Assembly (NCBI GenBank): GCA_037957365.1
Contig: JARHVA010005488.1
Span: forward strand, 758,501 to 822,500
DNA length: 64,000 nucleotides
Direction: 5' to 3'
Source: Torreya grandis
Taxonomy: Eukaryota; Streptophyta; Pinopsida; Cupressales; Taxaceae
In this document: in pieces, positions 60,641 through 64,000 of the stretch
Layout: every line of letters starts with the position of its first letter
Position numbering within the stretch: position 1 is the stretch's first letter
Notes under the pieces: model-generated
What the model saw: the letters and a program-made list of their open reading frames with translations, nothing else
What the model was told of the DNA's origin: nothing
Databases searched by the model: none
Made by a program: the position numbers and the translations under genes

Positions 60641-63600
60641 GCATTTTGGGCATTTTAACATAGTGTGGCATTATTTAGGCCTATGGTATTATACCCATTG
60701 TATTGGCATACTTATGTATTTTTGAGACACCATTATAATATGTATACATCCTTTATGTATATGACATTTAAGATATATTGACATTCATTTTTGGGTCTTT
60801 TGATGTCAATGTACATGTATATGATATTTACTTGATATATATGATGCCATGTTTATCATCTTGATTATTTCATGTTTAGCTTTAATTAACATTATAGATG
60901 TTTAACATTATTGATGTTTATGCTCATGTATCTTCTATTCACACATTGATTATGCCTTATTGGTTATCATCTAATTATGTTGTATGATTCATATGTATGC
61001 TTATTCAAAGATGCACATCTATATAAACACATAATAAATCATTTATTACTCTTATTTTTTACTCATGGATTTAGGCATGTGTTTGGGTATTTGATTGGTT
61101 TTTGATATATTAGAGAATTACTAGAATTGTATTTTTATAATAGACTCCATGTGCATATTTTTGATTTAGTTTGTGATATTATGCATGATAGTTGTAGATA
61201 ACTAAAATGACAATATATACCCTAAGCATGTAAAAATTAATTTAAATTCAAATATAAAAAGCCTAAGAATAAGATATGAATAATCAAATCCTATATGTAA
61301 ATATAAAAAATAAATCAAGTGTAAGACTAAAATTCACATCCTAAATACATGATATAGATAATCAAGACTTAAGTGTAAAAAAGTTGTAATAATCTTACAA
61401 CACATGAGGAATAAAAAGGCAAAAAATAAATAACAAAACAAAAAGATATTAAAAAGAGAAATGAATAGACAAAAACAAAACATAAAAAATCAATGCTATA
61501 CAAATAGAAATAACATACAAATATAAAAAATAAACTATACAAACAAACAAATAGAACTGATAAACACACAAAACCAATAAAATAAACAAATTATACAAAC
61601 AAACAACAAAACACTAATAACAAACACAACAAAACACCAATAAATAAAACATTGACAAATAAATAAAATATCACATGAACAAACAACTAAATAAAAACAA
61701 ATAACAACAAAATAACAATAAAAAAAAAAAACACATAAACACATAAACAAACACCAATAAATAAAAATAAATAAACATAGTAACTAAACAAAATAAACAA
61801 CTTATAAACAAACAAGTAATTTAAAACAAACAAAGATAGATAGAAGAAATGAACAAATAAAATAAACAAATCACACAACAAAAAAAGTAAAAAAAATAAT
61901 CAAAACCACTAAATAATCCAAAGTGAAGAAAAATGCAGTAAACCAACTACTCTAAACACATAAAAACAAACAAACAAAGCCAAACAAGAAACAATACACA
62001 AATAATGATTAATCATAATGTTAGTGCAAATAGAAAAATTGTTCATGTGTGTGTAATAATAGTGTTACTCTTGGTGAAATTGTGACCTCCAAACTAGGTA
62101 GCAACTACATAAGTAAAAAACATAATAACAAAAGACTAATGGTTGCCTATAGGCCATAGGGGAAAATGACACAAACAAGATGACAAACATTGTCCCTAGG
62201 CTATAGGAGATAATGAAACAAATAAGATGGAAAAAAAATTCCCCTAGATCATAAGATACAACAAAATAATACAAACAAAATGGAGGAGTATAAGAAAAGG
62301 AAGGAGTAGCCGAGTTGACACCAAATGCACTAGGCAAGTGGACAATGCCTACATAGTTCCCTGCACACAAGATCCAATGTGAACTTCTGGCCAAAATGTA
62401 ATTCTCTCAGAATATGGGATAGAAGAAAATGGATGATAATAAAACATGATTGACTTATAGAGGAAAATAGGAATGATCTCATAAAATGGTAAATGTGTGA
62501 GAAAAGAGGCAAGGACATTTCACAATCATGAAAATTCCAACAAAAATAAATCATGTAATTGTGAGAGTGGGGTTTAGGCTAAAACCACACTAAAATTGAA
62601 GAGATAAATATCCATTAATTAACTAAAATGGTAATTCATAGTATCTAATATATCTAAGGCTTGGAATGAGAATGAGCTCATAAAATGACAAGGGCATAGG
62701 CAATGGTTTCTCAAAAAATTATGAGATCGTAAGATGAAGTTTGTCTAAAAATGGTGAGAGTGTTCAAACAAAAAACACTCACAAAATGTTGAGAGTATAA
62801 GGAAATATAAGTGGCCGTTAGTCTATCAAAATTGAATATAGAATGATCATAACATGAACTAGTAAAACAAAAAGAGTGTACAACTTAAAGCCAATAAATA
62901 TGGAGAAACTAAAAGACAAGTGGTTACTCATGAAATAGTTAGGGGTCCTAGGATCCTTAAGAAAAATAAATGATCAAAAAGGAAAAGTGTGGTTGACCTA
63001 ACTCAAAATACCCCATATATCTAAGTGTTACCTACATAATTTGTGTGGACCTCAACCCGATGTAATTCTCCCATAAATGGGAATAAAAATACCAAGGTGA
63101 TCTATAAATAAACTAAACAAATAAGATGGCCCATCCCAAAAAAAAATGATGGCTTTATATCTTGCATGGGAATTTTTATCCAATTTTCATGATTTTAGGA
63201 TTTTTAGGATTTATAAGATATTTTATGAATTTTTAGGGGTTTTAAAACTATTTTAAATGTTTTTATAATTTTTTAAACATCTCAACTCAATCAAGAATTA
63301 TGAGATATAAAGTGGTCCAACTCACAAAATGGTGAGAGTGTGGATTAGGTTTCTCACAAAATGGTGAGAGTATTCAAACTTAAAATTCTCATAAAATAGT
63401 AAAAGTGTGGCTTAGGGGTGATTGAGCTAACCTCAATGTTAATCAAGCACTTCCTAGATAGTCTATTATGACTTAAAATCAATGTAGTTATGCCTTCACT
63501 GAAGGCATATGACTAAGTACTAGTAAGTTCAAGTAAAGGCAGCTGATAAAGTAAATGGTGTAGAGTAGGATTACAAGATGCATTAGTCCATGCATTAGTC

Positions 63601-64000
63601 AATAAAATCTATTATAAATAAACATATAGACACTAAAAAATCAATCCCACTCTTTCATGAGGTGTTTCAAATAAATTATAAGAGTTATTTAAAGAAGGAA
63701 TACTACCAAACCTTCCAAATAGCATCCCTCCTTCTAAGTATGGTCAAGAAGTGTGTTTTCCCTAGATTTGGTGCTCCAAATCTATGTTAATAATGAGTAT
63801 AAATAGTATCCATCATTTCCTATTACACATATGGCTTAGGCTCATGAATTTGATCAATTTTTTCAAATAGGTGAAGCTCTGTGAAGATAATTGTGCATTA
63901 TAACATTACACAATTTTAGCTCTTCTATAGCAATTTATGCATAGTAAGTTTGTATAATGGAATCTTAAAAATGGTGGTCTTGGCTCACTTATTTATATAT
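60641..64000 (-). other. E5 proximal 3' region: A-rich tract, hairpin E copies, LTR-like end
   Basis: 61,070-61,250 aligns with E2 3,925-4,120. 61,380-61,980 is an AAACAAATAAA-type tract like E2's 4,260-4,540. Hairpin E copies start at 62,349, 63,032 and about 63,450. About 63,690-64,000 resembles the inner half of E2's LTR (TTTGGTGCTCC, GCATTATAACATTACA). The small hydrophobic frames across 61,369-61,881 are translations of the A-rich tract. Confidence 0.5.

Larger units (their letters stand above)
55850..64000 (-). mobile_element. E5: partial Tat-type element, related to E2
   Basis: A 3' LTR at about 55,850-56,880 in minus orientation is followed by a PPT-like site and a 3' region homologous to E2's. 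Shared features are hairpin C array, A-rich AAACAAATAAA tract and hairpin E copies. Unlike E2 it contains a roughly 3-kb extra segment with an antisense PMD-like gene. Gag-pol is not visible before the window ends. Sequence from about 63,690 resembles the E2 LTR, so the element could lack gag-pol altogether. Confidence 0.6.

Noticed and set aside
61369..61881. Several Phe/Tyr/Cys-rich small membrane-like proteins on the minus strand
   Set aside because: Translations of the AAACAAATAAA tract of E5; the same occurs at 4,199-4,420 in E2.
1..64000. Host genes, tRNA or rRNA genes
   Set aside because: No long open frame outside E1, no recognisable host domain apart from the PMD-like remnants, and no tRNA- or rRNA-like stretch noticed on reading; a tRNAscan-SE and protein search would settle it.

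Overview
This window is nuclear DNA from a vascular plant, almost certainly one with a large, repeat-rich genome (gymnosperm-like in character, although the species cannot be told from sequence alone). I recognise no host gene, tRNA or rRNA. Nearly all of it is nested Ty3/gypsy LTR retrotransposons. Wherever pol is legible they belong to the Tat lineage, shown by a second, archaeal-type RNase H between the ordinary RNase H and integrase, gag zinc fingers of the form CX2HX4HX4C, and LTRs beginning TGTAGACAC.

Layout. (a) 1-1,560: decayed gag on the + strand. (b) E2, 2,317-14,821, minus strand: an old complete element with two LTRs of about 1 kb and a ruined gag-pol. (c) 14,822-18,369: decayed + strand protease fragment and unassigned DNA. 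(d) E4, 18,370-49,787, plus strand: an old complete element with diverged LTRs of about 1.4 kb, a PBS and a ruined gag-pol, plus an antisense gene remnant of plant-mobile-domain (PMD) type. Its 3' LTR is split by E1. (e) E1, 34,216-48,517, minus strand: a young, GC-rich 14.3-kb element with two 1,401-bp LTRs differing at about ten sites, a perfect CTATT target duplication, PBS, PPT, gag-protease and RT-RH-aRH-integrase reading frames. (f) 49,788-55,850: the 3' part of another + strand element, with hairpin repeats and a weak antisense PMD-like remnant. (g) E5, 55,850-64,000 or beyond, minus strand: LTR, a long 3' region with hairpin repeats, and a second clear PMD-like remnant, again antisense.

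The most interesting content is non-coding. The 3' internal regions of these elements carry tandem arrays of small hairpins. Within a family the loop is conserved while the stem sequences change in compensating pairs, both between copies in one element and between elements. I describe five motif families (A-E). LTRs and leaders also carry short-period arrays of 12-bp palindromes: a 40-bp repeat with 18/22 spacing in E1 and an exact 19-bp repeat in E4. These look like maintained cis-acting structures and I do not recognise them as a described system.

How it fits together. E1 is the legible template that explains the others. E4 has the same PBS, gag architecture (including a duplicated zinc-knuckle module) and hairpins, altered largely by C-to-T and G-to-A changes. 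E1's reading frames carry three in-frame stops and one homopolymer frame break despite its recent LTRs, so it is probably no longer autonomous.
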